The translations under genes were made by a program, and so were the position numbers. A stretch of 64,000 nt of DNA. Origin: G963664835 sp963664835. GTDB taxonomy: Bacteria; Chloroflexota; UBA6077; FW602-bin22; JBCLEL01. Numbering within the stretch: the stretch's first letter is position 1; every line of letters begins with the position of its first letter. The notes beneath the pieces are model-generated. The model did no database searches. It was not told the origin of the DNA and was given only the letters and a program-made list of their open reading frames with translations. This document shows, in pieces, positions 9,776 to 19,007 of the stretch. The stretch covers positions 62,001 to 126,000 of the forward strand of contig CAXXUG010000004.1 of NCBI GenBank assembly GCA_963664835.2. Direction: 5' to 3'.

Positions 9776-10522
9776 TCAATTACCGACAACTTTGAAAGGG
9801 TTGACGTACAGGACAATCTCCGAGTCCAGCCGGCCAATTTCCGACTCAGTGTTCATTAGACTGTCCAACTGAGGTCCCACAATCAAGCGCAAGCTTGAGA
9901 GTTCGCAGCCGGCAAATGCTTCCTCCAATAGACCGAGCTTTGCCCGGAGAGGCCCCTCGGCAAGATTTGCTAGGACGTTCGGATCGTCCTCTCCGTCCGC
10001 CAGGGCGATCAGCATCCGTCTGCCGTAATCTCCGAGGACATCGCCGGCCAAAGGACCCAGCCATACATTCGCTCCCTCAAGCGCCTCCTGGATCCGATTT
10101 TCCAAACGGGTACGTTCGCATACAAAGCTCCTGCGGTCGCGAACCAACTCGCGCAATTCTCGACGAGGACGCCGGGGAGTGAAAGCTCGCGCCAGGAGTC
10201 CGTATCTCATAAGCTCGGCAATCCACTCGGCGTCCTTGATATTTGGTGGACGGCCCCCGACCGATTTAAAAGGGCGAGCGTCCACAATCCACACCGTGAA
10301 CTCAGGCGCCAGCAGGTTGTATACGGGGATCCAGTACTCTCTTCTGGTTTCGGTGACAACATGGGTCGGTTCATGTTTTCGAAGCCAATCCGACAAGGCG
10401 AGAAGTTGGCGGGTGGTTGTGCCAAAGGTTCTCGTCTCTCTAACCTGGGGCGTTACCACACACGCCACCACCGACTTCTTATGAACGTCAAGCCCACAGC
10501 ACCTCTGGAACACGACATCCAT
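9776..10522 (-). pseudogene. IS110-family transposase, C-terminally truncated
   Basis: The N-terminal DEDD (RuvC-like) half of an IS110-type transposase. 'GLDVHKKSVVACV' carries the first Asp, 'VTETRREYWIPVYNLL' the Glu, and 'KDAEWIAELMRYGLL' a later Asp. The protein stops after 248 residues at 'VNPFKVVGN'. The family normally continues with a 'TIPGVG'-type helix-hairpin-helix and a Ser-containing transposase_20 domain, giving 340-450 residues. I could not find the missing half in any frame between 9500 and 9776, so this looks like a deletion remnant, not a point frameshift. Confidence 0.8.
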
Positions 10523-10936
10523 TATCTTCCTCCACAGTCGATTGCTGACCGGCGGTCGGCTGCCATCCTCAACGCTTTGCTAGGCGCGTCATCCGTTGAC
10601 ACGGAAGGACATGCCGATGCAATTAGGTGCCCTCCCGACACCGATTCGGCGAGGCTCGTGGGATCCATGGCCATCGCCCGGTATCAGTACATTTTCATCT
10701 CCCATTTGTGGATTTCGCAAGGCAACAAAGTCTCGTGCCGCTCCGAAAGAATGAAAAAAATGGGTTTGCCGGATCTTGGATTACCGAGAACGGGAACGAT
10801 GCTCCGGGCGGTATCGGGGCGGGTTGGTTGCGTTTCCATACTCGAAACAGGATAATCGTGAAGTCCGTCGCCACCGGTGTTTTCCCCGCCGAACGTCGAC
10901 CGGGCCGATTGGGTATCCAGGACATGGAGGGTAGCT
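10523..10936. other. Intergenic stretch with no recognisable gene
   Basis: 414 bases between the truncated IS110 transposase start and the alcohol dehydrogenase. Open frames here show no recognisable motif or convincing start. It may include the outer flank of the IS110 remnant, but IS110 elements lack terminal inverted repeats, so its edge cannot be placed. The final bases (GGAGGG at 10926-10931) are the ribosome-binding site of the downstream gene. Confidence 0.5.
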
Positions 10937-12040
10937 ATGAGAGCGGCTGTACTCTACGAACCGAAAACCAGAATCGCAGTTGAGAACGTCGATATTCAGA
11001 AGCCGAAGGACGGCGAAGTGCTGGTCAAAATGGCTGCCGCCGGCATCTGCCATAGCGACCTGCACGTGTTTGACGGATTTGTGCCGGCACCATTGCCGGT
11101 AGTGATGGGTCACGAGGGCGCCGGAGTGGTGGAGGAAGTAGGAGCAGGCGTGACGACGGCGGAAGTAGGGGACCACGTGATCCTGGTATGGCGGCCGGCG
11201 TGCGGAACGTGCTACTTCTGTCAGAAAGGCCGGCCGGCACTCTGTGAGTTCGGTACGAAAATGCGCTGGGGCGGGACGCTCGCCGATGGTACCAGTCGGT
11301 TGAGCATTGGCGACAAAGTGATCCGGCATTTCGGCTGTGTATCGACGTTCGGTGAGTATTCCGTAGTTCCGCAACAGGGCTTGGTGACTATCCGAAAAGA
11401 CATACCTCTCGACGTCGCCGCATTGGTCGGATGCGGCGTAATGACGGGGGTGGGCGCTATTGTAAATGGCGCTAAAGTCGAGCCTGGCTCAAGCGTACTG
11501 GTCGTCGGTTGCGGCGGCGTTGGACTCAATGTCTTACAGGGAGCGGCTCTGGCAGGCGCCGAAACGATAATCGCGTCAGACGTCCTCGACAGCAAGTTGG
11601 AAATGGCGCGGGAGTTTGGCGCGACCCACACTCTGAACGCAAACGAAGTCGCGTCAACGCCTGACGCGGTCAAGGAGCTAACCGAGGGACGAGGTGCCGA
11701 CTACGCGTTCGAGGTCATCGGCAATCCCGTCACCCAACGGATCTGCTATGAGTCGGTGCGGCGTGGAGGCGAGGCTATGCTGGTAGGGCTGGCACCGACC
11801 GACGCTCAACTATCGATACCGGTGAGCAATATGGTGCTGGAGGAGAAAAAGCTGACCTCGACGATGTACGGGACTTGCCAGCCACACCTGGACGTACCGC
11901 GCATTCTCAACTTGTACCTTGCCGGCAAGCTGAAGCTGGACGAGCTTATCTCACGGCGAATCGACATTAGCGAGATCAACGAGGCATTCGAGGCGTTGAG
12001 CCGGGGTGAAGTCGCGCGACAGGTCATTGCGTTCAACTAG
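10937..12040 (+). CDS. Zinc-dependent alcohol dehydrogenase (class III-like MDR)
   Basis: Medium-chain dehydrogenase using NAD and zinc. The catalytic zinc site is in 'AAGICHSDLHVFDG' and 'VVMGHEGAGVVEEVGAG'. The structural zinc motif 'ACGTCYFCQKGRPALC' keeps all four Cys, and the Rossmann loop is 'VVGCGGVGLNVLQG'. It resembles the NDMA-dependent or thiol-adduct class III branch more than short alcohol dehydrogenases. An upstream in-frame start at 10877 exists, but GGAGGG at 10926-10931 and homology at 'MRAAVLYEP' fix the start at 10937, giving 367 residues. Confidence 0.9.
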   Translation: MRAAVLYEPKTRIAVENVDIQKPKDGEVLVKMAAAGICHSDLHVFDGFVPAPLPVVMGHEGAGVVEEVGAGVTTAEVGDHVILVWRPACGTCYFCQKGRPALCEFGTKMRWGGTLADGTSRLSIGDKVIRHFGCVSTFGEYSVVPQQGLVTIRKDIPLDVAALVGCGVMTGVGAIVNGAKVEPGSSVLVVGCGGVGLNVLQGAALAGAETIIASDVLDSKLEMAREFGATHTLNANEVASTPDAVKELTEGRGADYAFEVIGNPVTQRICYESVRRGGEAMLVGLAPTDAQLSIPVSNMVLEEKKLTSTMYGTCQPHLDVPRILNLYLAGKLKLDELISRRIDISEINEAFEALSRGEVARQVIAFN

Positions 12041-12148
12041 GTTGAATTCGTGACGGTGCACCCATCTCCACGGACGGCGTAATGGTGGCTTTCGCCACCG
12101 CTGCCCGTCTCGCACGGACGCGACCCATCGTGCGTCAGGTTACCTGAC

Positions 12149-13144
12149 TTGAAATTGAATACCGAAGATAGTAGCTCCGCAACTATCTCATTCGACCGCC
12201 ATTTGCGGCTGAATCAACTGGACCTCGACGTTGATCCACGACGACGGTCTCGCAGGGCGTTTGTCTCACACGCGCACACCGATCATCTGGCGTCGCACCA
12301 TCACGCTTATTGCTCAGTGGAAACCAAGGCCCTCGCGCTTCAACGTCAACGCGCGGGGAATTTTCAAGCCGTTCCCTGGGGTAAATCCGTGGAGGTCGGC
12401 GGGAGTAGCATCCGGCTGGCACCAGCCGGCCATATCCTGGGTGCGGCGCAACTGGTGGTCGAGCCGGTCGGTGGAGGCCGGCTGGTCTACACCGGCGATC
12501 TGAATCTACGCCGGCGAATCACCGTGCCAGCGGCCGAAATTGTAGAGTGCGACACACTTGTGATCGAGACCACGTTCGGTCATCCCAGATATCGATGGCC
12601 CTCAGATGAATCTTCGGTTGGAATGCTGGTTGAGGAAGTGGGCCGAGCGATCGAGAACGGCCGGCGGCCGGTGGTCGTAGGATACGCGCTGGGCAAATCG
12701 CAGGAGCTGGCAGCGATACTCATCCGCTCAGGATTCCTGGTCGGCGCGGAGCCGGCCGTCAAGCAATTCTGCGACATCTACAGGGAGCTTGGAACGGACA
12801 TAGGCGAGGTCGCCTCGGTGGGTGATGAAGATCAGGGTTTCGAGGTATTGGTTGCATCGCCATCATTCGTGAGAGGCCGGCGGCATAGCGGCCGCGGAAA
12901 AGACTTCGTAATCTGGGCGTCGGGCTGGGCAATCGACCGAAGCTTCAGATATCGAATGGGAGCCGACGCTGCGATTCCATTCAGCGACCATGCCGACTTC
13001 GACCAGCTAATCGAATATGTGGAGCGGGCCAAACCGGGCAGAGTCTTAACGATGCATGGCACAAGTGAGTTCGCACGTCATTTGAGGCGGCGAGGAATCG
13101 AAGCGAAACACTTGGGCCGGCACCAGATGAGTCTGTTCGACTAG
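12149..13144 (+). CDS. MBL-fold metallo-hydrolase with beta-CASP region (exonuclease-like)
   Basis: Metallo-beta-lactamase superfamily nuclease-like protein of 331 residues. It has the metal-binding 'SHAHTDHLA', a second His in 'APAGHILGAAQ', Asp in 'YTGDLNL', a central insertion of beta-CASP type ('VVGYALGKSQELAAI') and C-terminal metal/His motifs 'IPFSDHADFDQL' and 'VLTMHG'. The pattern matches bacterial mRNA 3'-end-processing/DNA-ligase-associated exonuclease relatives. No ligase or helicase partner lies next to it. The start is a TTG at 12149 with only a weak ribosome-binding site. Confidence 0.85.
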   Translation: MKLNTEDSSSATISFDRHLRLNQLDLDVDPRRRSRRAFVSHAHTDHLASHHHAYCSVETKALALQRQRAGNFQAVPWGKSVEVGGSSIRLAPAGHILGAAQLVVEPVGGGRLVYTGDLNLRRRITVPAAEIVECDTLVIETTFGHPRYRWPSDESSVGMLVEEVGRAIENGRRPVVVGYALGKSQELAAILIRSGFLVGAEPAVKQFCDIYRELGTDIGEVASVGDEDQGFEVLVASPSFVRGRRHSGRGKDFVIWASGWAIDRSFRYRMGADAAIPFSDHADFDQLIEYVERAKPGRVLTMHGTSEFARHLRRRGIEAKHLGRHQMSLFD

Positions 13145-13175
13145 CGCGGTCGCGTAAAAGGGCATTTGGGAAGAG

Positions 13176-13403
13176 ATGAGAGGAGCGGAAGATCTGCCAG
13201 CTGAGCTGCAAGAGGCGGTTTGGTTCCACGCGATCAACACGCGATTGGAACCATCGCATCTAGCCGGGCTTTGCCGCCAACTGCTGAAACGCGGGCAGTC
13301 GACAGAAGCGATCAACTCAAGTCTTGGCAGGCTGGCATACTATCGCCTGCCTTGGTGGCGGAGAATAATACGGATAATCTATCTGAAGCTCAGGGGATAT
13401 TGA
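13176..13403 (+). CDS. Small hypothetical protein
   Basis: Not recognised. A 75-residue, Arg- and Leu-rich predicted protein starting 31 bases after the MBL gene, same strand. The C-terminal 'WWRRIIRIIYLKL' is amphipathic and might contact a membrane. GGGA/AGAG lies very close to the ATG, so the initiation signal is only moderate. It could be the distal gene of the MBL transcription unit or a chance frame. Confidence 0.4.
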   Translation: MRGAEDLPAELQEAVWFHAINTRLEPSHLAGLCRQLLKRGQSTEAINSSLGRLAYYRLPWWRRIIRIIYLKLRGY

Positions 13404-13424
13404 GGAGACCCGTACCAGCCGTCG

Positions 13425-13775
13425 CTATTCTACGTAAACGCGATCGACGACCGGTTGAGGATAGGCCCAGACGAATCTCATTTTGCCAGGTCCGCGGTTC
13501 AAGAAACGGTGATGCTGGCCCTGCGGCACGAAAACGACATCGTACGGCTTCAGATCGAAGTACTCGCCGGCTATCTCGCAAACGGCCTCACCCTCAATGA
13601 TGGTGATGCTCTCGTCGCAGTCGTGGTAGTGGAGCTTGATTCCCGCACCGGGATCAAACACGCTGACGCCGGTGAACAGAATGGATGAGCCGGCCGCCTC
13701 GGTTACCATTGGCCGAGACAACGCGCCAGGAGCCCGCTGTATGCCTTCCACGTCTGAGTGCCGGATCACGCCCAT
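13425..13775 (-). CDS. Cupin-domain protein
   Basis: Single-domain cupin (116 residues) with the metal-binding first motif 'IKLHYHDCDESITIIEGEA' and second motif 'VPQGQHHRFLN'. It is likely a small dioxygenase, isomerase or sugar-binding regulator; function is not predictable from the fold. An upstream TTG at 13820 would add 15 residues, but GGGGAG a few bases upstream of the ATG at 13775 supports the shorter form. It is divergent from the DUF2795 gene across a spacer with two ATTCTATAGAAT-like palindromes. Confidence 0.82.
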   Translation of the reverse strand: MGVIRHSDVEGIQRAPGALSRPMVTEAAGSSILFTGVSVFDPGAGIKLHYHDCDESITIIEGEAVCEIAGEYFDLKPYDVVFVPQGQHHRFLNRGPGKMRFVWAYPQPVVDRVYVE

Positions 13776-13832
13776 AATTATTCTCCCCAGATGAAATAGT
13801 AGCGAGCCGGATTGTAACACGGCGGCCGCTAT

Positions 13833-13905
13833 ATTCTATAGAATGGCGGAGGCTAGAGAGGGCACGCGGACGTGTAAATATTCGGGAAGCTCATCTATAG
13901 AATAT
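13833..13905. promoter_or_regulatory. Pair of TTCTATAGAAT-type palindromes (putative operators)
   Basis: A perfect 12-base palindrome ATTCTATAGAAT lies at 13833-13844. A second, imperfect copy (ATCTATAGAATAT) is at 13893-13905, with centres about 59 bases apart. Both sit in the divergent spacer between the cupin gene and the DUF2795 gene, in an otherwise GC-rich context. Spacing and symmetry suit a dimeric repressor (GntR/FCD-like sites have similar TA-centred form). No regulator gene is adjacent. Confidence 0.5.
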
Positions 13906-13965
13906 GAAGAGACTGATTCGAAAAGCTGTATCCCGATACTGCCTCCTGGAGCCGTAAGAAGATAA

Positions 13966-14190
13966 ATGGAACTTGACAAACAACTCTACGACGTCACGTT
14001 TGGTGTGCGCATACGAGATTTCCTCGTTCGGGTCGAATACCCCTGTACCAAGTCAGACTTGGTAGACGCGGTGCGACGCGGCAATACACCGAGTGACATT
14101 GTGTCCGCGGTGCTGCGAATGCCTGAAGGAACCTTTGCCTCAGAGCAGGAGGCCCTCAGCCAGATACCGCGGGAAATCGTGCGGCTCTGA
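13966..14190 (+). CDS. DUF2795-like small protein
   Basis: A 74-residue protein whose body ('VEYPCTKSDLVDAVRRG' then 'SAVLRMPEGTFASEQEAL') follows the DUF2795 pattern of a small helical domain with a 'LP/MP..F.S..E' stretch. The molecular role of that family is unknown. It is followed after 8 bases by another small gene on the same strand, so the two are probably translated from one message. The upstream spacer carries the two palindromes described at 13833-13905. Confidence 0.65.
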   Translation: MELDKQLYDVTFGVRIRDFLVRVEYPCTKSDLVDAVRRGNTPSDIVSAVLRMPEGTFASEQEALSQIPREIVRL

Positions 14191-14198
14191 GCAGGCAA

Positions 14199-14426
14199 AT
14201 GTTTGCTGACGAGTCTCTTGAGAGCCGGCTTGCCGAGCTGAGGAGGTTACGCGACGTCCCCTGGCTGAACAGGTTCGACGCGGGAGAGTTGGCCGAACTC
14301 GTTGCCGCTTACGAAGCGGCCGTGGCCGAAAGCGCGCGGACGGGTGAGGATAAGCCGGTCGAAGATCTATTGGCGATTTGGGAAGAGCTAGCTCTTTCGA
14401 GGCCGGAACCTGAACCTACCGATTAG
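14199..14426 (+). CDS. Small acidic hypothetical protein
   Basis: Not recognised. A 75-residue, Glu/Ala/Leu-rich, probably all-helical protein starting 8 bases after the DUF2795-like gene, with GAGCAGG just upstream of the ATG. Position and spacing support a two-gene unit. The acidic C-terminus ('RPEPEPTD') is unstructured. Function unknown. Confidence 0.5.
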   Translation: MFADESLESRLAELRRLRDVPWLNRFDAGELAELVAAYEAAVAESARTGEDKPVEDLLAIWEELALSRPEPEPTD

Positions 14427-14455
14427 TCGACGTATTGTGCCCATCGGCGACTGAC

Positions 14456-14947
14456 TCAACGGCGGGGCGGGATTAGCAATTGCTGGCCGGCGAATATGTT
14501 GTCGGGATCATCAAGATGGTTCGCCTGAAGTATGGCTTGAATCGATACGCCGTAGCGCTCCGCGATCAAACTCAGAGCCTCACCTGGCTCGACAATATGC
14601 ACAGTTGGTGTTGGGGTGGGTCCGGGTGTTTCATCGGCGATGGGCTCATCGCCGTCGAGAGGCGCATCTCCTGCATCCAGACGCAGGACGACGGTGGGAC
14701 CCGTGCCAGGACCGGCGCCTCCTGATCCACCAGAACCCCCGCCCAACTCGCCGAAGTCGCTGACGAATCCCATAACTGACTGAGCGACTCCACGGACCTG
14801 GAGAAAAGCCATCGCCACCGTCACCTGGGCTATCAACCCAAAGATCAGCATGACGAACCCGATCCCGAGGCAGCCGGCTACCGAGACACAACCCAAAGCG
14901 AACGGGTCCCGCCTCTGCGGCGCTTCGTGCCTCTCGCTGATCCCCAT
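14456..14947 (-). CDS. LysM-domain membrane protein
   Basis: A 163-residue protein with a short basic N-terminus, one long hydrophobic segment (core 'LGIGFVMLIFGLIAQVTVAM'), a Gly/Ser-rich linker, a Thr/Pro stretch and a C-terminal LysM repeat. The LysM carries 'VEPGEALSLIAERYGVS' and 'DDPDNIFAGQQLLIP'. LysM binds N-acetylglucosamine polymers such as peptidoglycan, so this is probably an anchored cell-wall-binding protein. No catalytic domain is attached. Confidence 0.85.
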   Translation of the reverse strand: MGISERHEAPQRRDPFALGCVSVAGCLGIGFVMLIFGLIAQVTVAMAFLQVRGVAQSVMGFVSDFGELGGGSGGSGGAGPGTGPTVVLRLDAGDAPLDGDEPIADETPGPTPTPTVHIVEPGEALSLIAERYGVSIQAILQANHLDDPDNIFAGQQLLIPPRR

Positions 14948-15158
14948 CTGCCACCTGCTACAAGCGTTTTTTGCGACGAGGTTATGCCCCGCCGCGTCAG
15001 TGAATAGTTTATGCTAGACACATATCATGCGTGACAACTCTCCGCGCTGCGAGAATCGGTGCACTCAGTGACCCGGAGAAACGGTCACGCCGCAAAGTAA
15101 ATGAACGTTAGCAGTCACACCCAAAGTTTCGCCAATTTCTCAACGTAATAGGTAGATT

Positions 15159-18100
15159 GTGGTAGAAGTCGAAAGCGTTGATGGCACGGTGGTGGCCAAG
15201 TCGCTGACTTGCCCTCCAAACGAACCGCCCGGTAATCTGGTTCGCAACACGGTCCTCTCGCTGGATACTCGCGATCCAAAGCCCGCAGTCATCGCTATGA
15301 AGGGCGGGCCCGGATTTGGCAAGAGCGCATTATTGGGCCAGCTCTACACTCGTCAGTCGGACACATCTAGCTGCGTTTGGCTTACCCTGCCCGACCAATC
15401 TATTTCAAAAGACTTACTGATCGCTTATGTGAATGCCGCGCTCGCCAAGTTGGACGGATACGACTATAGAACTCACCTGAGAAATGGCGACCAGATTGAC
15501 AAAACCTGGACGACCATAGTCTCAAACATCCTACTCGATCAAGAGTGCGGTCTATGCCTGGACCTCGCCGGATGCGAATTGGATCGCGGGGGCGCTAGGA
15601 CCTTGGACCAGCTACTTTCGTTGGCGACGGCCGACTCGCCTCTCTATATCGCGAGCCGGCCTGCCTGGAGATCAGCCCAACTACAGGTGCGAGTTGCCGC
15701 GGGCGAAGCGGTGATCGTGGCTGACGCGGAGTTGCTCTACTCAGCCGGCGAGATCAGAGACTATCTGGCTCAATTCAGTTCGCTCTTGGTGAACGAAGAG
15801 TTGGTTGGAACTGTGTACGAGGACACGCTGGGTTGGCCGATGGCGGTAGCGCTTATTGCCGACAACTTGGTACGCGCCGGTGGCTCACGACTGTCGAGAG
15901 TGCGGCAGCAAGTGCGACGACAACTCAGCGAGTGGTTGGAGAGGCATCTGACGAATCTACCGACTAACACTGTCTCCGCGGTACGCGGCATATTATTCAT
16001 CGACGAGTTCGACGAAGAGATATTGGCCCGCGTTACGTTGTCGCGGCGCCCAGCGCAAACCCTCGACAGATTGCTGTCTTCTAATCTGCCAATTGTCTAT
16101 AAGGCAGGGAACCAGAGTTGGAGCTTTCCGCCGATCGTGAGAGACGCGCTCGTAAAGAGTCTCGACGTACGGAGACATGGTCGGCGGTGGCGAGAGGCAC
16201 TTGCGGAAATGGCAAAGATCTACAAGGGCAGGGGCCGGTTGATCGATGCTGCCGACTCCTGGCTAGCTGCTGACGACACAATGGAAGCAGCCGAGACTCT
16301 GACCAGGGTAGCCGGCGAAGCATTATCTAAGCGACGCCCCGACAGGTTGGCAACGGTCGCAACGCGGTTAGACGATAACCTCGTTGCCTTGGAGCCAATT
16401 CTCGGGGTCCACAGAGCGATTGCGTCCGGCGCGAGCTTGATGCCGCAGAAAGATACCGCAGCCCACTACGAGCGAGCGAGCAAATTGATAAACGAAACGG
16501 GCCAAGCTGAGGATATCGCTGAATTGGTACCCCGTTGGGCCGACTACTTGACGGCGGCAGGCCAACTCCAGCCGGCGGATCAGGCTGTCGGCCGGCTGGT
16601 GACACGAGTGGCCAGCCATCCATACATTCGATCCAGACTGACATTGGCCCAGGCGCGCATCAGCCTGATGCAGGGCAAACTTGAACAGGCGTCAGAAGAG
16701 ATCGATACGGCACTATCGACCAGCAAGGCTCAACTCGAGCCTGGCGACTCGGCTCGTGCCTCCGAATGGCGCGATCTGGGCGCGATGTTGAGCGGTGAAT
16801 CAACCAAGAAGAGAGCGCGGCGCCCGTCCGACTCGTTGCAACGCCGGTCATCTTGGTTGGTGCCATTGATCGACTGGCTGGGCGGCAACTGGCGTTCGTT
16901 CGAGGCCGCACGCTTACCTACATCTACGATTGAACCTGGACTGGAACGGTCGGCCCTTTGGCTCAAATACGAGCAAAGCGGCCGGGCGGGGCACGCGATA
17001 GACGGACACGAGGCCCGACGAATCGCTCAGCGCTTGGAGAACGCGGGCGACCTCGTCACTGCTGCCTTGACATGGGCAGCCATCTTGCGAGCCCGCGCGC
17101 GGGGACAACTGAACACGCGAACTTCGACAGATCCCTTGGACAGACTCATCAATCTGGTCGATATTCCTTTCGTAAGGGCCCTTTGCCGGCTGTCGATGGC
17201 AGCTCACCAACTTGTCGAGGGTGAGAAGGACGAAGCGCGTGATTCGATCGCCGCCGCATCATCAGACTTGAGCGGAACAGACTGTAGAGCTCTTGCGGCA
17301 ACGACGAATACGCTACGTTTGTCGGTCGGCGGGCCTGACCCAGCGCCGGACGCGGTCGCGACAGCGGTAAATTTGCTGCCAGGCCTCCTGTGGTCTCTTG
17401 GACCCTTAGCAATAGTAACGCTTGATCGCGCGGTCGAAAGTGACATTGCGGCCAAGGACATTAGGGGACTACTGAGACGTCAGCCTGGCTTGGCACGCCA
17501 GTTCCGCAGAGTGCGCTCTTTCTCCACAATGGATGAGAACCAAAGATTGGAGTCTCTGGTTGCGGATCGGAGCGAGGCTGAAACCAACGGAGGACTGGCA
17601 CAAGAAACAGAACCCGCATCCGTATATATACGCACGTTGGGCGCATTCTCTCTTGAGGTGAATGGCGTCGCCCTGAAACCATCGGAATGGAGAAGCGCGA
17701 AGACGAAGCAGATTCTTGCCCACCTGCTGCTGCGCAGGGGTGAGCGTATTCCACGTGACGAGCTTATTGAGACAATCTGGCCCGGCACCGACAGAGGATC
17801 TGGTTCGAACAATCTGAAATTCTGTTGGTCCATCTTAAAGCGGCTGCTAGAACCGGGTCTTACTAACGGAGTCGAGTCTAGATTTCTGCGTCGGGGGGCC
17901 GCCGGCTATGAATTGTTAATGGGCGACGGATTGAAGGTGGACGCCGATATCTTTGCAGAACAGCTTCTGCGATGCAGATGGTCTGGCTCGGCGGACGATT
18001 TGTTTAGGGCAGTTCAACTGTACAATGGCGACTTCCTTGCCGACCTGCCGGCCACAGATGACATCGCGTCCAAGAGGGACCACTATCGTGCAGAATATGC

Positions 18101-18254
18101 AACAGCGGTAATGAAGTTACTCAATTATCTAAGCGAGCAAGGCCGTCTCGCCGAAGCGAAGTCGCTCGTAACCCACGTCCAGCCGGTGCTGACAGGTCGG
18201 CCTGAGCTTGAAGCCATCGAAAACAGACTTGCGAGATGGGAGCAAGGCATTTGA
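15159..18254 (+). CDS. SARP/BTAD-type STAND transcriptional regulator
   Basis: A 1031-residue regulator. The N-terminal third is a STAND-type ATPase with P-loop 'GGPGFGKSALLG' and Walker B-like 'CLDLAG'. The middle is a long helical-repeat region of TPR type. The last 220 residues hold an OmpR-type winged helix ('RTLGAFSLEVNGVALKPSEW', 'RGERIPRDELIETIWPG') and a bacterial transcriptional activation domain ('VQLYNGDFLADLP'). In most SARPs the DNA-binding unit is N-terminal, so this is the MalT-like arrangement with the reader at the C-terminus. The start is a GTG with a weak binding site. The target genes are unknown. Confidence 0.85.
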   Translation: MVEVESVDGTVVAKSLTCPPNEPPGNLVRNTVLSLDTRDPKPAVIAMKGGPGFGKSALLGQLYTRQSDTSSCVWLTLPDQSISKDLLIAYVNAALAKLDGYDYRTHLRNGDQIDKTWTTIVSNILLDQECGLCLDLAGCELDRGGARTLDQLLSLATADSPLYIASRPAWRSAQLQVRVAAGEAVIVADAELLYSAGEIRDYLAQFSSLLVNEELVGTVYEDTLGWPMAVALIADNLVRAGGSRLSRVRQQVRRQLSEWLERHLTNLPTNTVSAVRGILFIDEFDEEILARVTLSRRPAQTLDRLLSSNLPIVYKAGNQSWSFPPIVRDALVKSLDVRRHGRRWREALAEMAKIYKGRGRLIDAADSWLAADDTMEAAETLTRVAGEALSKRRPDRLATVATRLDDNLVALEPILGVHRAIASGASLMPQKDTAAHYERASKLINETGQAEDIAELVPRWADYLTAAGQLQPADQAVGRLVTRVASHPYIRSRLTLAQARISLMQGKLEQASEEIDTALSTSKAQLEPGDSARASEWRDLGAMLSGESTKKRARRPSDSLQRRSSWLVPLIDWLGGNWRSFEAARLPTSTIEPGLERSALWLKYEQSGRAGHAIDGHEARRIAQRLENAGDLVTAALTWAAILRARARGQLNTRTSTDPLDRLINLVDIPFVRALCRLSMAAHQLVEGEKDEARDSIAAASSDLSGTDCRALAATTNTLRLSVGGPDPAPDAVATAVNLLPGLLWSLGPLAIVTLDRAVESDIAAKDIRGLLRRQPGLARQFRRVRSFSTMDENQRLESLVADRSEAETNGGLAQETEPASVYIRTLGAFSLEVNGVALKPSEWRSAKTKQILAHLLLRRGERIPRDELIETIWPGTDRGSGSNNLKFCWSILKRLLEPGLTNGVESRFLRRGAAGYELLMGDGLKVDADIFAEQLLRCRWSGSADDLFRAVQLYNGDFLADLPATDDIASKRDHYRAEYATAVMKLLNYLSEQGRLAEAKSLVTHVQPVLTGRPELEAIENRLARWEQGI

Positions 18255-18323
18255 AAGAATCAACGCGCGATTTACCATTTCTTGGAATGATGGGCGAGCC
18301 GCTAGATTTCTATCATCCAGAGA

Positions 18324-19007
18324 TTGTTGGAAATGAGTGCTGACGATCCGCTGCCCCCAGAACTGGCGCTCTCGATCGAGGTGGTGGATAAACCGGGGAC
18401 GCTCCACGCTTTGACGAAGGTCATCCTAGATCACCAAGCCAACATAAGCCATATCGATATTATCGAGCGTCGAGAGGGACACATCGTGAACTACCTGGAG
18501 CTCCAGGAAGTTCCCGACAACGACGTGCTAATAGAGGACATCCTAAAGCTCGACGTGGTGAACTCGCTGAGCCGGCCGGAACCGTTTTCGAAGATATTCG
18601 GCAAACGGCTAATAGTTATCGGTGGCGGCGCACAGGTTGGCCAAGTCGCTGTCGGCGCAATTAGCGAGGCAGACCGTCACAACATCCGGGGAGAACGAAT
18701 ATCGGTCGACACTATACCCTTGGTCGGCGAAGATGCACTGGCTGCAGCTGTGAGAGCGGTTAGCCGGCTTGCGCGTGCGCGCGCGGTGGTATTGGCCGGA
18801 GCCATCATGGGCGGCGAAGTGACAAAGGCGGTCCGATACGTACGCGAAAAAGACATCATCGTCATCTCGCTGAACATGGCCGGTACGGTTCCTGCCGCGG
18901 CCGACTTAGTAGTCAGCGACCCGGTGCAGGCCGGCGTAATGGCAGTGATGGCGATAGCGGATACCGCTAAGTTCGACATAAAAAAGCAAGCCGGCCGGCG
19001 CTATTAG
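18324..19007 (+). CDS. ACT-domain protein with C-terminal DUF5612-like domain
   Basis: A 227-residue protein. Residues 10-85 form an ACT ligand-binding domain ('LSIEVVDKPGTLHALTKVI', 'ANISHIDIIERREG'). The rest is a nucleotide-binding-like domain ('LIVIGGGAQVGQVAVGAISEADRHNIRG' spans 18591-18674, quoted only by its Gly-rich and Arg/His core) ending in 'SDPVQAGVMAVMAIAD'. From memory the same architecture is common in archaeal methanogens (DUF5612). It probably senses an amino acid or similar metabolite. Start choice is open: TTG at 18324 or ATG at 18333. Confidence 0.7.
   Translation: MLEMSADDPLPPELALSIEVVDKPGTLHALTKVILDHQANISHIDIIERREGHIVNYLELQEVPDNDVLIEDILKLDVVNSLSRPEPFSKIFGKRLIVIGGGAQVGQVAVGAISEADRHNIRGERISVDTIPLVGEDALAAAVRAVSRLARARAVVLAGAIMGGEVTKAVRYVREKDIIVISLNMAGTVPAAADLVVSDPVQAGVMAVMAIADTAKFDIKKQAGRRY

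Noticed and set aside
12083..12098. GGTGGC-TTTC-GCCACC hairpin as terminator of the alcohol dehydrogenase
   Set aside because: The stem is short (6 bp) and is followed by GC-rich sequence with no T-run.
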